Shown here: positions 38,243 through 48,847 of the stretch, piece by piece | How positions within the stretch are numbered: the stretch's first letter is position 1 | How the letters are laid out: the number at the start of each line of letters is the position of its first letter | Origin: Xanthobacteraceae bacterium | GTDB taxonomy: Bacteria; Pseudomonadota; Alphaproteobacteria; Rhizobiales; Xanthobacteraceae | NCBI GenBank assembly: GCA_023954195.1 | Contig: JAMLIK010000002.1 | Location: 372,001 to 436,000 of the forward strand | Length of the DNA stretch: 64,000 nt | Direction of reading: 5' to 3' | Program-made: the position numbers and the translations under genes | The notes under the pieces: model-generated | Told to the model about the DNA's origin: nothing | The model's input: the letters and a program-made list of their open reading frames with translations, nothing else | Databases searched by the model: none

Positions 38243-40216
38243 ATGGACGTTTTCGCCAAAGCTCGGGAACTCGGTATCGACGTTGATGTGATCGACGGAC
38301 GCGGTCGGGAAGCGCGCGTCGCGCCGGAGGCGTTGAGCGCGATCGTGGCGGCGATGCCGCGAGCGGAAGCCGGACGATTGATGCGTGCGCCGGCGGTGCT
38401 GCGGGCCGGTGACGCCGCGACCATCGCGCTGACCTCGGCGGCAACGCCTCCCGTGCGCTGGAGCATCGTCACGGAGCAGGAGCAGGTCGCGGCGGCGGGC
38501 GCGGCGCCGGCGCGCATCTTGTCGTGGCCGGGGCAACTCGCGGTCGGCCATTATCGCTTGCGCCTTCTCGATGCCAATGCGGTGAGCGAGGAATGGCCTT
38601 TGATCGTCGCGCCCGCGACGGCTTACGGCGGTGATTTCCAACCGACCTGGTTGCTGACGGTGCAGCTCTACGGGCTCCGCTCGCCGCGTAACTGGGGCAT
38701 TGGCGATTTCTCCGATCTCGCGCGGGTGATCGAACTGGCGGCGTGGTGGGGCGCGGACGGCGTCGGTCTCAACCCGTTGCACGCGCTGTTTCCCGAGCGG
38801 CCGGACGATTGCAGTCCTTATGCGCCGAACAGCCGGCTGTTTCTCAATCCGCTCTATATCGATGTCGAGGCGGTGCCCGAGTTGCCGGCCTCCTTCGCGG
38901 CGGATCATCGCGAGGCGTTGCGGCGGGTGCGCGGCAGCGCGCTGGTGGACTATGCCGCGATTGCCGAATTGAAATGGCGGGCGCTGCGTGCGGCCTTCGC
39001 GCGCTTCAGCGCCATGCCGGATCCGGCCCGCGCGCGTGCGTTCGATGAATTTCGCGACGCCGGCGGCGCGACGCTGCGGCGCTTCGGCTGCTTCGAGGTG
39101 TTGCGCCGCAGCTTTCGGCGGCCATGGTGGGAGTGGCCGGCGCCATGGCGCGATGGCGGCGAGGCGGCATGCGGCGATCTGCGCAGCAGCGAAGATCGCG
39201 ACGAAATCGTCTTCGCCGCTTTCGTGCAATGGATCGCCGAGCAGCAATTGCGTGCGTGCCGCGACCGCGCCCGCCGATCGGGTCTGCGCGTCGGCCTCTA
39301 TCTGGACGTCGCCGTCGGCGTCAGCCCTGACGGATTCGATGCGTGGAATGAGCAGCAGGCGATCGCGCGACATCTCGCGGTCGGCGCGCCGCCCGATGCG
39401 CTCAACACCGCGGGGCAGGACTGGGGGCTGGCGGGATTCAACCCCGCCGGCCTTGAGGCGCGCCGCTTCGCGCCGTTCCGCGACATGCTGCGCGCGGCGA
39501 TGCGCCATGCCGGCGCGATCCGGCTCGATCATGCCTTCGGCCTCAAGCGGTTGTATCTGGTGCCGCAAGGCTTCGGTCCGCGCGACGGTGCTTACGTGCG
39601 CATGCCGTTTCAGGCGCTATTGGCCATCATCGCGCAGGAAAGCGTGGCGGCGCGTTGCGTGGTGATCGGCGAGGATCTCGGCACCGTTCCGGAAGGATTT
39701 CGCGACGAGACCGCGGCGTGGGGCGTCTGGTCCTATCGGGTGATGATGTTCGAGCGCGACGCGCACGGCTTTCACGGCAGCGATCGCTATGCCGCCGACG
39801 CGCTGGTGACGTTCAGCACTCACGATCTCGCCAGCTTCGCCGGCTGGCGCGACGCCACCGATCTGACGCTGAAGCAGTCGCTCGGCATCGATCCTGGCGA
39901 AAGCCGCGAAGCGCGGCGCGACGCGCTGCGAATGCTGTCGGACGTCCTGCACGGCGAGGCCATCGCGCGGGAGGATTTCCTCGGCGTGCTGCAATTTTTG
40001 TCGAACACACGGGCGCGGTTGCTTGCCGTCGCGCTCGACGATCTGCTGGCGGTGGCCGAGCAGCCCAACGTGCCGGGCACGGTCGATCAGCATCCGAACT
40101 GGCGACGGCGGCTGCCGATCATGCTGGACGAGATCGCGGAAGCTGTCGATGAGCGCGCCTTGCGCGACGCGCTGGGTTCGCGCGCGTCGCCGATCCGTGG
40201 CGGAGCGCGATCATGA
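38243..40216 (+). CDS. malQ: 4-alpha-glucanotransferase MalQ
   Basis: MalQ (amylomaltase, GH77) transfers alpha-1,4-glucan segments between maltodextrins, releasing glucose. The GH77 pattern includes NWGIGDFSDLARVIELAAWWGADGVGLNPLHALFP, DCSPYAPNSRLFLNPLYIDV, RLDHAFGLKRLYLVP (nucleophile Asp), CVVIGEDLGTVPEGFRD (acid Glu) and TFSTHDLASFAGW. I use ATG 38243 (657 residues, MDVFAKARELG); upstream in-frame ATGs at about 38180-38212 are possible and none has a strong ribosome-binding site. The GH15 gene follows 27 bp later and is probably co-transcribed. Confidence 0.9.
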   Translation: MDVFAKARELGIDVDVIDGRGREARVAPEALSAIVAAMPRAEAGRLMRAPAVLRAGDAATIALTSAATPPVRWSIVTEQEQVAAAGAAPARILSWPGQLAVGHYRLRLLDANAVSEEWPLIVAPATAYGGDFQPTWLLTVQLYGLRSPRNWGIGDFSDLARVIELAAWWGADGVGLNPLHALFPERPDDCSPYAPNSRLFLNPLYIDVEAVPELPASFAADHREALRRVRGSALVDYAAIAELKWRALRAAFARFSAMPDPARARAFDEFRDAGGATLRRFGCFEVLRRSFRRPWWEWPAPWRDGGEAACGDLRSSEDRDEIVFAAFVQWIAEQQLRACRDRARRSGLRVGLYLDVAVGVSPDGFDAWNEQQAIARHLAVGAPPDALNTAGQDWGLAGFNPAGLEARRFAPFRDMLRAAMRHAGAIRLDHAFGLKRLYLVPQGFGPRDGAYVRMPFQALLAIIAQESVAARCVVIGEDLGTVPEGFRDETAAWGVWSYRVMMFERDAHGFHGSDRYAADALVTFSTHDLASFAGWRDATDLTLKQSLGIDPGESREARRDALRMLSDVLHGEAIAREDFLGVLQFLSNTRARLLAVALDDLLAVAEQPNVPGTVDQHPNWRRRLPIMLDEIAEAVDERALRDALGSRASPIRGGARS

Positions 40217-40243
40217 AAACGAACGTCATCAAGGACCGGATCA

Positions 40244-42046
40244 TTGCCCGGCGGGATTGAGGATTACGCGCTGATTGGCGATTGCGAGACGGCCGCGCTG
40301 GTCGGCCGCGATGGCTCGATCGATTGGCTGTGCTGGCCAGCCTTCGATTCCGAGGCGTGTTTCGCGGCGCTGCTGGGCGATCCGTCCCATGGGCGCTGGC
40401 GGATCGCGCCGGCCGGCGCATGCCGCATGTCGCGCGGCTATCACGGCGAGACATTGATCCTCGAAACGCGGTTCGAGACGGCGGACGGCGCGGTCACCCT
40501 GATCGATTTCATGCCGCCACGCGGCACCGCCTCCGACGTGGTGCGGCTGGTGCGAGGCGAACATGGCCGTGTCACCATGCGCATGGAGTTAATCATCCGC
40601 TTCGGCTTCGGCGCCAACATGCCGTGGGTCAGACGCACCGCCGACGGTGAACTTCTGGCCGTCAGCGGACCCGACATGGCGGTGCTGCGAACGCCGGTCG
40701 AGACCCGCGGCGAAAACATGACCACGGTGGCGGAATTCATCGTGGACGCCGGCGAGACGATCCCGTTCGTGTTGGCCTACGGCGCCTCGTACCGCGAGGT
40801 GCCGGCCGCGATCGACGTCGATCAGGCGCTGCGCGACACCGAATCGTTCTGGACCCACTGGGCCGATCGTTGCACCTATCGCGGCCCGCGACGCGACATG
40901 GTGATCCGCTCGCTGGTCACGCTGAAGGCGCTGACCTACGCGCCGACCGGCGGCATCGTCGCCGCGCCCACCACTTCCCTGCCGGAAAAGCTCGGCGGGG
41001 CGCGCAACTGGGATTACCGCTTCTGCTGGCTGCGCGACGCCACCTTCACGCTGCTGGCGCTGATGAACAGCGGCTATTTCGACGAGGCGCTGGCGTGGCA
41101 CAACTGGCTGCTCCGCGCGGTGGCCGGCTCACCCGCCGACATGCAGATCATGTATGGCATCATGGGGCAGCGCCGTCTGCTGGAATGGGAGGCCAGTTGG
41201 TTGCCGGGCTATGAGGGCGCGCGGCCGGTGCGGATCGGCAATGCCGCGCATGTGCAATTGCAGCTCGATGTGTTCGGCGAACTGCTCGACGTGCTGCATC
41301 AGGCCCGGCTCGCCAGATTGAAGCTGGATCACGGCAGTTGGGCGATGGAATGCGCATTTCTCAAGCATCTCGCCAAGATCTGGAATCAGCCGGACAGCGG
41401 CATCTGGGAGGTGCGCGGGCCGGGCAAGCACTACGTTTCCTCCAAGGTGATGACCTGGGTGGCGTTCGACCGCGGCATCAAGAGCGCGGAGAAATTCGGC
41501 TTCAAGGCGCCGCTCGCGGAGTGGCGCGATCTGCGCGCGACGATCCATCGCGATGTCTGCGACAAGGGATTCGACCCGGAGCAGAATTGCTTCGTCGAAT
41601 CCTATGGCGCGAATGTACTCGACGCCAGCATCCTGCTGCTGCCCTCGGTCGGCTTTCTGCCGCCGTCCGATCCGCGCGTCGTCGGAACGATCACCGCCGT
41701 CGAGACGCATCTGATGCGTGACGGATTCGTGTTGCGGCACGATCCGCGCCGCGTCACCGACGAACAGGAGCCGATCGAAGGCGCGTTCCTGGCGTGCACG
41801 CTATGGCTGGCGGATGCCCATGTCCTGGCGGGACATCTCGACAAGGCCGAGGCGCTGTTCGCGCACGTGCTCGGCGTCGCCAACGACCTGGGCTTGCTGG
41901 CGGAGGAGTACGATCCGATCGCCCGACGGCAGACCGGCAACTTCCCGCAGGCGTTGACCCATATCGCGCTGATTAACACCGCGCACAACATCAGCCTCGC
42001 CAAGGCGGCTTCGGCCAAGCCGGCCGTGCAGCGCGCGAAGGCCTAG
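40244..42046 (+). CDS. GH15 glucoamylase/trehalase-like enzyme
   Basis: The 600-residue protein has the glycoside hydrolase family 15 layout. An N-terminal beta-domain starts IEDYALIGDCETAALVGRDGSIDWLCWP. It is followed by the (alpha/alpha)6 barrel with GGARNWDYRFCWLRDATFTLLAL, IWEVRGPGKHYVSSKVM (first catalytic Glu region) and LGLLAEEYDPIARRQTGNFPQALTH (second Glu). Bacterial members cleave alpha-glucans from the non-reducing end or hydrolyse trehalose; context here (trehalose and glucan genes) allows either. The start appears to be TTG at 40244, eight bases after AAGGA. There is no signal peptide, so it is cytoplasmic. Confidence 0.85.
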   Translation: MPGGIEDYALIGDCETAALVGRDGSIDWLCWPAFDSEACFAALLGDPSHGRWRIAPAGACRMSRGYHGETLILETRFETADGAVTLIDFMPPRGTASDVVRLVRGEHGRVTMRMELIIRFGFGANMPWVRRTADGELLAVSGPDMAVLRTPVETRGENMTTVAEFIVDAGETIPFVLAYGASYREVPAAIDVDQALRDTESFWTHWADRCTYRGPRRDMVIRSLVTLKALTYAPTGGIVAAPTTSLPEKLGGARNWDYRFCWLRDATFTLLALMNSGYFDEALAWHNWLLRAVAGSPADMQIMYGIMGQRRLLEWEASWLPGYEGARPVRIGNAAHVQLQLDVFGELLDVLHQARLARLKLDHGSWAMECAFLKHLAKIWNQPDSGIWEVRGPGKHYVSSKVMTWVAFDRGIKSAEKFGFKAPLAEWRDLRATIHRDVCDKGFDPEQNCFVESYGANVLDASILLLPSVGFLPPSDPRVVGTITAVETHLMRDGFVLRHDPRRVTDEQEPIEGAFLACTLWLADAHVLAGHLDKAEALFAHVLGVANDLGLLAEEYDPIARRQTGNFPQALTHIALINTAHNISLAKAASAKPAVQRAKA

Positions 42047-42062
42047 CTAGACTTCGAGGGAT

Positions 42063-42183
42063 CGTCATTGCGAGCACTCGGAGTAACGCTTCGCGCTGTC
42101 CGAGCACAAGCTCCGCGAAGCAATCCAAAGAACCACAACGCAAGGACTGGATTGCTTCGTCGCTCACGCTCCTCGCAATGACG
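42063..42183. repeat. Long dispersed palindromic repeat overlapping gntK 3' end
   Basis: This 121-bp element has ends CGTCATTGCG and CGCAATGACG. It shares with 27327-27445 the blocks CGCTTCGCGCTGTCCGAGCA, CTCCGCGAAGCAATCC and GGATTGCTTCGTCGCTC. It sits between the convergent GH15 and gntK genes and runs 20 bp into gntK, providing its last codons and stop. Confidence 0.88.
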
Positions 42184-42706
42184 AGGACAGGAGTTTTCGC
42201 ACGATATCGTCAACGATGCTTTCGACGTCGGCGTCGATCGGCACGGTGGTGACGTGCTCGCCGGCGTCGGGGGGCTCCAGCGTGGCGAACTGGCTGGCGA
42301 GCAGGCCCGGCGGCATGAAGTGGCCCTTGCGCTTCGCCAGCCGGCCGGCGATCAGCGCCTGATCGCCGTCGAGAAAGACAATCCGCGCATCCCTGCGGCC
42401 GCCGATCAGGATATCGCGATAGGCGCGCTTCAACGCCGAGCAGGCGATGACGACGTGGCCGCGCGCCGCGGCGACGCGCGCGATCTCGGCGGCGATGGCC
42501 TCCAGCCAAGGCCGGCGGTCGTTATCGTCGAGCGGATGGCCGGCCTTCATCTTGGCGACGTTGGCGGGGGGATGAAAGGCGTCGCCGTCCTCGAAGCGCC
42601 AGCCGAGCCGTCGCGCCAGCGCAGCGCCGACGGTGCTTTTGCCGGAGCCGGAGACGCCCATGACGACAACGGCATGGAGTTTCGGATCGATCGTGTCATG
42701 CGTCAT
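42164..42706 (-). CDS. gntK: Gluconokinase GntK
   Basis: The 180-residue kinase phosphorylates gluconate to 6-phosphogluconate. It has a P-loop GVSGSGKST, then GDAFHPPANVAKMKAGHPLDDNDRRPWL and VIACSALKRAYRDIL, all typical of thermoresistant gluconokinases. ATG at 42706 overlaps the pgl stop region by 11 bases, making this the last gene of tal-pgi/gnd/zwf/pgl/gntK. An upstream in-frame start lies inside pgl. The C-terminal tail SSLRGA is encoded by a dispersed repeat, so the original C-terminus may have been altered. Confidence 0.93.
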   Translation of the reverse strand: MTHDTIDPKLHAVVVMGVSGSGKSTVGAALARRLGWRFEDGDAFHPPANVAKMKAGHPLDDNDRRPWLEAIAAEIARVAAARGHVVIACSALKRAYRDILIGGRRDARIVFLDGDQALIAGRLAKRKGHFMPPGLLASQFATLEPPDAGEHVTTVPIDADVESIVDDIVRKLLSSSLRGA

Positions 42707-43436
42707 CGCGGATCTCCGGCAGCGCGGCGGCGTCGGCGAGCCACACGGTGTCGCCGCGCGACCGGACACGGGCGGCGGGAAGGCTCTCGCCGCTCAGGAC
42801 GCGCGCAAGAATGTCGCGCTTGTTTTCGCCGCTGACCAGAAACAGCATTTCGCGGCAGGAGGCCAGCGCCGGCAATGTGAGGGTGACCCGCGGCACTTGC
42901 GGCTCGACGCTGGCGCGCGCGACGCTCACCACCCAGCGTTCGCGTTCGTCCAGCGCGGCGTCGCCGGGAAACAGCGACGCGGTGTGGCCGTCCGGGCCGA
43001 GCCCCATCAGCACCAGGTCGAACAGCGGCCGCGCCGGATCGAGACGATTGCTGCCGTAAAATGTCTGAAGCGCAATTTCGTAGCGCCGCGCGGCGTCGCG
43101 CGTCGTGCCCGCCTGCACCGGGATCGGATGGATGTTGTCCGGCGGCGCGCAGGCGTCGAGAAACAGCGCGCGCGCCACCGCCATGTTGTTGCGCGGATCG
43201 TCCGACGGCACGAAGCGCTCGTCGCCGATGAACCAGTGCACATGCTGCCACGGAATGCGGCTTCGATATGTGTCGCTGGCCAACAGGCGATAGAGCGGCT
43301 GTGGACCCGCGCCGCCGGTGAGGCACACCGCGGCGCGTCCGCCGTTGGCCTCAAGGCGCGCGATCAGGCGCTGGGCCGCCGCCTGCGCCAGCGTGGTGGC
43401 GTCTCGCACCTGAATGATCTGGCGTTTGTTGTTCAT
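42696..43436 (-). CDS. pgl: 6-phosphogluconolactonase Pgl
   Basis: The 246-residue protein is a SugarP-isomerase-fold lactonase (DevB/Pgl type) that hydrolyses 6-phosphogluconolactone. Family segments are VCLTGGAGPQPLYRLLA, WFIGDERFVPSDDPRNNMAVARALF and FDLVLMGLGPDGHTASLFPG. ATG at 43436 lies four bases after the zwf stop; a longer in-frame start falls in zwf. Order zwf-pgl-gntK matches the pathway order. Confidence 0.93.
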   Translation of the reverse strand: MNNKRQIIQVRDATTLAQAAAQRLIARLEANGGRAAVCLTGGAGPQPLYRLLASDTYRSRIPWQHVHWFIGDERFVPSDDPRNNMAVARALFLDACAPPDNIHPIPVQAGTTRDAARRYEIALQTFYGSNRLDPARPLFDLVLMGLGPDGHTASLFPGDAALDERERWVVSVARASVEPQVPRVTLTLPALASCREMLFLVSGENKRDILARVLSGESLPAARVRSRGDTVWLADAAALPEIRDDA

Positions 43437-43440
43437 CGCT

Positions 43441-44958
43441 CTAGCAGGGCGTGCGCCAGCCGCGGCCGTCTCTAGCCAGGAGCGCCTCGCCGGCTTCCGG
43501 CCCGTTGCTGCCGGCCTGATAGAATTCAAGCCCGTCGTTTCCCGCCTTCCGCCACGCATCGAGGAACGGCTGCACCGCCTGCCAGCCGGCCTCGACGCTG
43601 TCGGCGCGCTGGAACAGGATATTGTCGCCGATCATGCAATCATGAATCAGCGTCTCATAGCCGGTGCTCGGCGCGGCGTGAAAATAGTCCTTGTACTGGA
43701 ACTTCATCTCGACGCCGTCGATGGCGATGGAAGGGCCGGGCACCTTGGTGTTGAATTGCAGGGTGATGCCCTCGACCGGCTCGATGCCGATCACCAGATA
43801 ATTTTGCGACAGCCGGTCGACCGCCGTGTCGCGGAACATGGTGAACGGCGCTTCCTTGAACTTGATCGCGACCTCGGTGCGCTTGGTCGCCAGGGCCTTG
43901 CCGGTGCGCAGATAGAACGGCACGCCGGCCCAGCGCCAGTTATCGATGGCGAGTTTCAGCGCGACGTAGGTTTCGGTGGTGCTGTCGGGCGCGACGTTTG
44001 CGGTCTTGCGATAGTCCTCGATGGGCTGGTCCTCGACGCGGCCGGCGCGGTATTGTCCGCGCACCGCGTTTCGCAGCGCCTCGGCCTCGCTCTGGGTCTG
44101 GATCGCGCCCAGAACCTCCGCCTTGCAGGTGCGCACGGTGTGGGCGTCGAAGCGCGCCGGCGGCTCCATCGCCACCAGCGACAACAGTTGGAACAGATGA
44201 TTCGGCACCATGTCGCGCAACGCGCCGGTGGCATCGTAAAAGCTGCCGCGGTGACCGACACCGAGCGTCTCGTCCACAGTGATCTGGACGTGATCGATAT
44301 GATTGCGATTCCAGATCGGCTCGAACATGCCGTTGGCGAATCGCAGCACCAGAATGTTCTGCACCGTCTCCTTGCCGAGGTAATGGTCGATCCGATAGAG
44401 CTGGTGCTCGTCGGCGACCTTCAACAACGCGCCGTTCAACACTATCGCGGAGGCGAGATCGGTGCCGAACGGCTTTTCGATCACCAGCCGCCGCCAATGG
44501 TCATTGTCCTCGCGCAGCAGGCCGACGCGGCCGAGTTCGCGGGCGATCGGCGCGAAGGCGTCCGGCGGCGTCGCCAGATAGAACAGCCGGTTTCCGGCGG
44601 TGGCGCGGCTGTGCTCCGCGTCTTCGAGATGCTGGCGCATCCGGTCGAACGAGGCCGGCTCGGACGGGTCGGCCTGGACCGTGGTGAGGCAGCCGAGCAG
44701 CCGCCGTGCGAGGTCGTCCTTGAGCGGACGGGTGGCGAACTTCCGCAGCCCCTGCATCAGGCTGTCACGCAAGGCGTCGGCATCGATCGGCTTGCGCACC
44801 ACCCCGGTGATGCAGAAGCGCTGCGGCAGCAAATCCGCTTCGGCGAGATTGTAGAGCGCCGGAATCACCAGCCGGTGGGTCAGGTCGCCGGTGACGCCGA
44901 AGATGACGAAGTTGCAGGGATCGGGTTGGGCGCTCCGGGCGGTTCCGTTGGTACTCAT
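43441..44958 (-). CDS. zwf: Glucose-6-phosphate 1-dehydrogenase Zwf
   Basis: The 505-residue enzyme oxidises glucose-6-phosphate to 6-phosphogluconolactone. The N-terminal cofactor motif is [21 protein letters not shown], a variant of the usual GASGDLAxRK. The substrate motif [14 protein letters not shown] with catalytic His is intact, and [31 protein letters not shown] follows. ATG at 44958 overlaps the gnd stop (ATGA). It feeds the oxidative pentose phosphate and Entner-Doudoroff routes; no edd/eda genes are in the window. Confidence 0.95.
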   Translation of the reverse strand: MSTNGTARSAQPDPCNFVIFGVTGDLTHRLVIPALYNLAEADLLPQRFCITGVVRKPIDADALRDSLMQGLRKFATRPLKDDLARRLLGCLTTVQADPSEPASFDRMRQHLEDAEHSRATAGNRLFYLATPPDAFAPIARELGRVGLLREDNDHWRRLVIEKPFGTDLASAIVLNGALLKVADEHQLYRIDHYLGKETVQNILVLRFANGMFEPIWNRNHIDHVQITVDETLGVGHRGSFYDATGALRDMVPNHLFQLLSLVAMEPPARFDAHTVRTCKAEVLGAIQTQSEAEALRNAVRGQYRAGRVEDQPIEDYRKTANVAPDSTTETYVALKLAIDNWRWAGVPFYLRTGKALATKRTEVAIKFKEAPFTMFRDTAVDRLSQNYLVIGIEPVEGITLQFNTKVPGPSIAIDGVEMKFQYKDYFHAAPSTGYETLIHDCMIGDNILFQRADSVEAGWQAVQPFLDAWRKAGNDGLEFYQAGSNGPEAGEALLARDGRGWRTPC

Positions 44959-45938
44959 GACTTTGTCGGCTCCTTGTGGCCGCCGAACCCCGCGCGCATG
45001 GCGGAGAGGATTTTTTCCGCGAAGGTGTGCTCGCGCCGCGAACGGAAGCGCGCATAGAGCGCGGCCGTCAGCACTTCGGCCGGCACCGCCTCGTCGATGG
45101 CGGCGTTCACGGTCCAGCGGCCCTCGCCGGAATCCTCGACATAGCCGGAATAGTTGTCCAGCGTCGGATGTCGCGCCAGCGCCGCGGCGGTGAGGTCGAG
45201 CAGCCACGACGGGATCACGCTGCCGCGCCGCCACACTTCGGCGATGTCGGCGATATCGAGATCGAACCGGTGCGCGGGCGGCAGCGCGGCGCTATTGGCA
45301 TTTTTGAGAATATCGAAGCCTTCGGCATAGGCTTGCATCAGCCCGTATTCGATGCCGTTGTGAATCATCTTGACGAAGTGACCGGAGCCGACCGGCCCGG
45401 TATGGATGTAGCCCTGCTCGACGCGCGGGTCGCGGTTCTCACGTGCCGGCGTCGCCGGAATGTCGCCACGCCCCGGCGCGAGCGCCTTGAACAGCGGATC
45501 GAGCCGCGCGACCACATCCTTGTCGCCCCCGATCATCATGCAATAGCCGCGCTCCAGCCCCCAGACGCCGCCGCTGGTGCCGACGTCGACGTAATGGATG
45601 CCGCGCGGCGCGAGAGTTTTAGCGCGGCGCACGTCGTCTTGCCAAAAAGTGTTGCCACCGTCGATGACGACGTCGTCTTTCGCCAGCAGCCCGCCCAGCG
45701 CGTCGATGGTGGTTTCGGTGATCGGCCCCGCCGGCAGCATCACCCAGACCGTGCGCGGCGCTTGCAGTTTTGTGACCAGATCTTCGAGAGAGGTCGCGCC
45801 CGTCGCGCCCTCGCGCGCCAGCGCGGCGACGGCATCCGGGCTCTTGTCGTAGACCACCGTCCGGTGTCCGCCCTGCGCCATCGCGCGGCGGGCGATGTTG
45901 GCGCCCATCCGGCCCAGTCCGACGACGGCAAGCTGCAT
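44955..45938 (-). CDS. gnd: 6-phosphogluconate dehydrogenase, short (GndA-like) form
   Basis: The 327-residue protein is the short bacterial class of decarboxylating 6-phosphogluconate dehydrogenase (classical enzymes have about 470 residues). The nucleotide fold is [14 protein letters not shown], with [10 protein letters not shown] at the end of the second strand; an acidic residue there favours NAD+ over NADP+. Substrate and catalytic motifs are [23 protein letters not shown] and [28 protein letters not shown]. It lies between tal-pgi (13 bp upstream) and zwf (four-base overlap). Confidence 0.93.
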   Translation of the reverse strand: MQLAVVGLGRMGANIARRAMAQGGHRTVVYDKSPDAVAALAREGATGATSLEDLVTKLQAPRTVWVMLPAGPITETTIDALGGLLAKDDVVIDGGNTFWQDDVRRAKTLAPRGIHYVDVGTSGGVWGLERGYCMMIGGDKDVVARLDPLFKALAPGRGDIPATPARENRDPRVEQGYIHTGPVGSGHFVKMIHNGIEYGLMQAYAEGFDILKNANSAALPPAHRFDLDIADIAEVWRRGSVIPSWLLDLTAAALARHPTLDNYSGYVEDSGEGRWTVNAAIDEAVPAEVLTAALYARFRSRREHTFAEKILSAMRAGFGGHKEPTKS

Positions 45939-45951
45939 GGTCCTCGTCCTT

Positions 45952-48804
45952 CTATTTCAGGGCCGCGACGATCGCCGCCTTGAGTTTGTCCAGGCCGGAG
46001 GCGAGGTCGCCCTTGAGGTGAAGGCGCAAGGCGCGGCGGCCGCGCCCGGTCAGAACGTCGAAATCGCCGCGCGCCTGCGCCGCCTTGATGACGCCGAAGC
46101 TCGCCGCCTGCTGCGGGATCGGCAAATCCCTGGCGTCGTCGGCGGTGATCTGCACGAACACGCCGCTGTCGGGGCCGCCCTTGTAGGCCTGTCCGGTGGA
46201 ATGCAGGAAGCGCGGCCCGAACTCGGCGCAGGTCGCGACGTGGCGGCGGTCGCGGATCGCCATCCGCATCGCCTGCAGAGCGTCGATATGCGCCGGATTG
46301 TGATCGATATAGGCGAGCAACGCGATGTAATCGTTCGGCTTGACGCGCCCAAGCTGCGCCTTCAGCCACGAGCCGAGATCGCCGTCCGCACCGCCCTGGC
46401 GCAGCGCCGCCGCGTTGGCGGCGTCGGTGTAGATCGCGACGCCGTCGATGGTGGCGACGGGTGTTTCGTCCGGCAGCTTGCCGGTCTTCTCGAATGCCGC
46501 CGTCAGTTCGCGGGTCTTGATCTTGGCGGATTCGACGTCCGGCTGGTCGAACGGATCGATGCCGAGCACCGCGCCCGCCACCGCCGTCGCCATCTCGAAG
46601 CGGAAGAATTCCTGTCCGATATGCGCGATCGATCGCAGCGCGATCCGGATCACCGGATGCCCGGCCTTCGCCAGCGCCGCCAGCTTCGCCTCCTGCGCGG
46701 GATCGCGCTCGCCGTCCACGCGCATGTCGATGAAGACGCGATCGTTGCCGTAGACCGCCGGATCGCCCAGCGTCTCGCCGTCGATGGGAATCAGGCCCTT
46801 GCCGTTCTTGCCGGTGGATTCGGCGATCAACTGCTCCGCCCATGCGCCGAAGTCGGCGATTTTGGCGGAGGTCAGCATCGTCACCTTGTCGCGGCCGGCA
46901 AGGCCCGCGCATCCCAGCGCGAGACCGAGCTGCACGCCGGGATTTTCCTGCGGCGGCACGTCCGGGCCGCACGACCACACCATCGTCCGCGCGCGGTCGA
47001 GCAGCCCCGCGACGTCGAGCCCGGCGGCGGCGGCCGGCACCAGGCCGAACGGCGACAGCACCGAATAGCGGCCGCCGATGGCGGGATCGCCGAAGAAGGT
47101 ACGGGCAAAACCCTGTTGCCTGGCGACCTTCTCCAGCGATGAGCCGGGGTCGGTGACGGCGACGAAATGGCCGCCGGCCTTGCCGTGGCCCGCGACGGCT
47201 TCGACGCGGCCGTAGAAGTAGTCCTTCAGCGCGTTGGGCTCGGTGGTGCCGCCGGACTTGCTGGAGACGATGAACAGGGTTTTGGCGAGATCGACCGCCG
47301 CCTCGATCCGCGCCACCTGCGCCGGATCGGTGGAATCCAGCACGCGCAGTTTCGGATAGCCCTTCGCTTGCGGAAAGGTTTTCGCCAGCACTTCGGGGCC
47401 GAGGCTGGAGCCGCCCATGCCGAGCACCACGGCGTCGGCAAAACCTTGCCGCTTCACCCAGCTTGCGAAATCGCCGTAGTCGGCCAGTTTGGCCTGCTCC
47501 GCCGCGACGCTGTCGAGCCAGCCCAGCCACTTGCCCTCATGGCCGCCGGTCCACACCGAGGCGTCGCGCTTCCACAGCTTGCGGATGAGGCCGGCCGCGC
47601 GCCATTGCTCGGCTTTCGTGTTCACCGCCTTCGCCTGTCCGTCGCCCAGTGTCAGCGTCTGTGGGTTGACGGCGTCGCCCAGCAGGGTCGCGCGCTTGTG
47701 CGCCACGGCGCCGAGCAGCTTGTCGAAGGCGTCGGCGAACAGTTGCACGCCCTCCTCGACCAGCTTCGCCGTTACCGTATCGAGCGAGATCCCCGAGCCG
47801 GCGAGATCGGCCAGCACCCGTTCGGCGCCGGCGATGTCATCCTCCAGACTGTCGCGGAGCTTACCGTGATCGCGGAAGGCGTCGAGGGTGGCGGGCGGCA
47901 CCGTGTTGACGGTGTCCGGCCCGATCAGTTCCTCGATATAGAGCACGTCGCTGTAGGCTTTGTTCTTGGTGCCGGTGGAGGCCCACAACAGCCGCTGCGG
48001 CTTCGCGCCCTTGGCGGCGAGCGCCCGCCAGCGCGCATCCGCGAGGGTCTTCTTGTAATGCTGATAGGCCATCTTGGCGTTGGCGATGGCGACCTTGCCT
48101 TGCAGCGCCTTGAGCCGCGCCTTTGACGCCGGATCGTTGGTGGCGGCGATGGCGTCGTCGAGTTGCTTGTCGATGGCGCTGTCGATGCGGCTGACGAAGA
48201 AGGAGGCGACGCTGGCGACATGGGACGGATCGCCGCCCTTGCCGATGTAGTCTTCCAGTCCCGCGAGATAGGCTTCCGCGACCTCGCGATAGGTTTGTTG
48301 TGCGAACAACAGCGTGATGTTGACGTTGATGCCCTGCGCGGTGAGGTGTCGAATGGCGGGAAGGCCCGCCGGCGTCGCCGGCACCTTAATCATCAGGTTG
48401 GGGCGGTCGACCTCGCGCCACAGCCGCTCGGCTTCCGCGATGGTGCCCTCGGTGTCGTTGGCGAGATAGGGCGAGACTTCGAGGCTGACAAAGCCGTCGG
48501 CGCCCTTGAGTTGGTCATAGACCGGCCGCAGCACGTCGGCGGCGTTGCGGATGTCCTCGACCGCCACCGCCTCGAACAAAGCGGTGACCGGGCGGTCGTG
48601 CGCCTTCAGCGCGGCGGCGATGGCGCCGTCATATTCGTCCGAACTTCCGATGGCTTTTTCGAAGATCGCCGGATTGGAGGTGACGCCGCGCACGCCGTCG
48701 TCGTCGATCAGCTTCCTGAGGTCGCCGTTCGCGATGAATCCGCGGGCGAGGAAATCGAGCCAGACGGCCTGGCCGTGCTTTTGCAGGGATTTGACGGGAT
48801 TCAT
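45952..48804 (-). CDS. Transaldolase / glucose-6-phosphate isomerase fusion
   Basis: The 950-residue protein joins two pentose/hexose phosphate enzymes. Residues 1-375 are a transaldolase: [29 protein letters not shown] with Schiff-base Lys140, and [14 protein letters not shown]. Residues about 385-950 are a phosphoglucose isomerase: [31 protein letters not shown] and [16 protein letters not shown] choose ATG 48804 ([12 protein letters not shown], the usual start of such transaldolases) over in-frame ATGs at 48846 and 48876. The latter would coincide with a consensus -35 box. It is first in the operon with gnd, zwf, pgl and gntK. Confidence 0.93.
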   Translation of the reverse strand: MNPVKSLQKHGQAVWLDFLARGFIANGDLRKLIDDDGVRGVTSNPAIFEKAIGSSDEYDGAIAAALKAHDRPVTALFEAVAVEDIRNAADVLRPVYDQLKGADGFVSLEVSPYLANDTEGTIAEAERLWREVDRPNLMIKVPATPAGLPAIRHLTAQGINVNITLLFAQQTYREVAEAYLAGLEDYIGKGGDPSHVASVASFFVSRIDSAIDKQLDDAIAATNDPASKARLKALQGKVAIANAKMAYQHYKKTLADARWRALAAKGAKPQRLLWASTGTKNKAYSDVLYIEELIGPDTVNTVPPATLDAFRDHGKLRDSLEDDIAGAERVLADLAGSGISLDTVTAKLVEEGVQLFADAFDKLLGAVAHKRATLLGDAVNPQTLTLGDGQAKAVNTKAEQWRAAGLIRKLWKRDASVWTGGHEGKWLGWLDSVAAEQAKLADYGDFASWVKRQGFADAVVLGMGGSSLGPEVLAKTFPQAKGYPKLRVLDSTDPAQVARIEAAVDLAKTLFIVSSKSGGTTEPNALKDYFYGRVEAVAGHGKAGGHFVAVTDPGSSLEKVARQQGFARTFFGDPAIGGRYSVLSPFGLVPAAAAGLDVAGLLDRARTMVWSCGPDVPPQENPGVQLGLALGCAGLAGRDKVTMLTSAKIADFGAWAEQLIAESTGKNGKGLIPIDGETLGDPAVYGNDRVFIDMRVDGERDPAQEAKLAALAKAGHPVIRIALRSIAHIGQEFFRFEMATAVAGAVLGIDPFDQPDVESAKIKTRELTAAFEKTGKLPDETPVATIDGVAIYTDAANAAALRQGGADGDLGSWLKAQLGRVKPNDYIALLAYIDHNPAHIDALQAMRMAIRDRRHVATCAEFGPRFLHSTGQAYKGGPDSGVFVQITADDARDLPIPQQAASFGVIKAAQARGDFDVLTGRGRRALRLHLKGDLASGLDKLKAAIVAALK

Positions 48805-48847
48805 GATGCCTTGTTCGCTGTCGGGAGAAGGGCCGGGTTTCATCATG

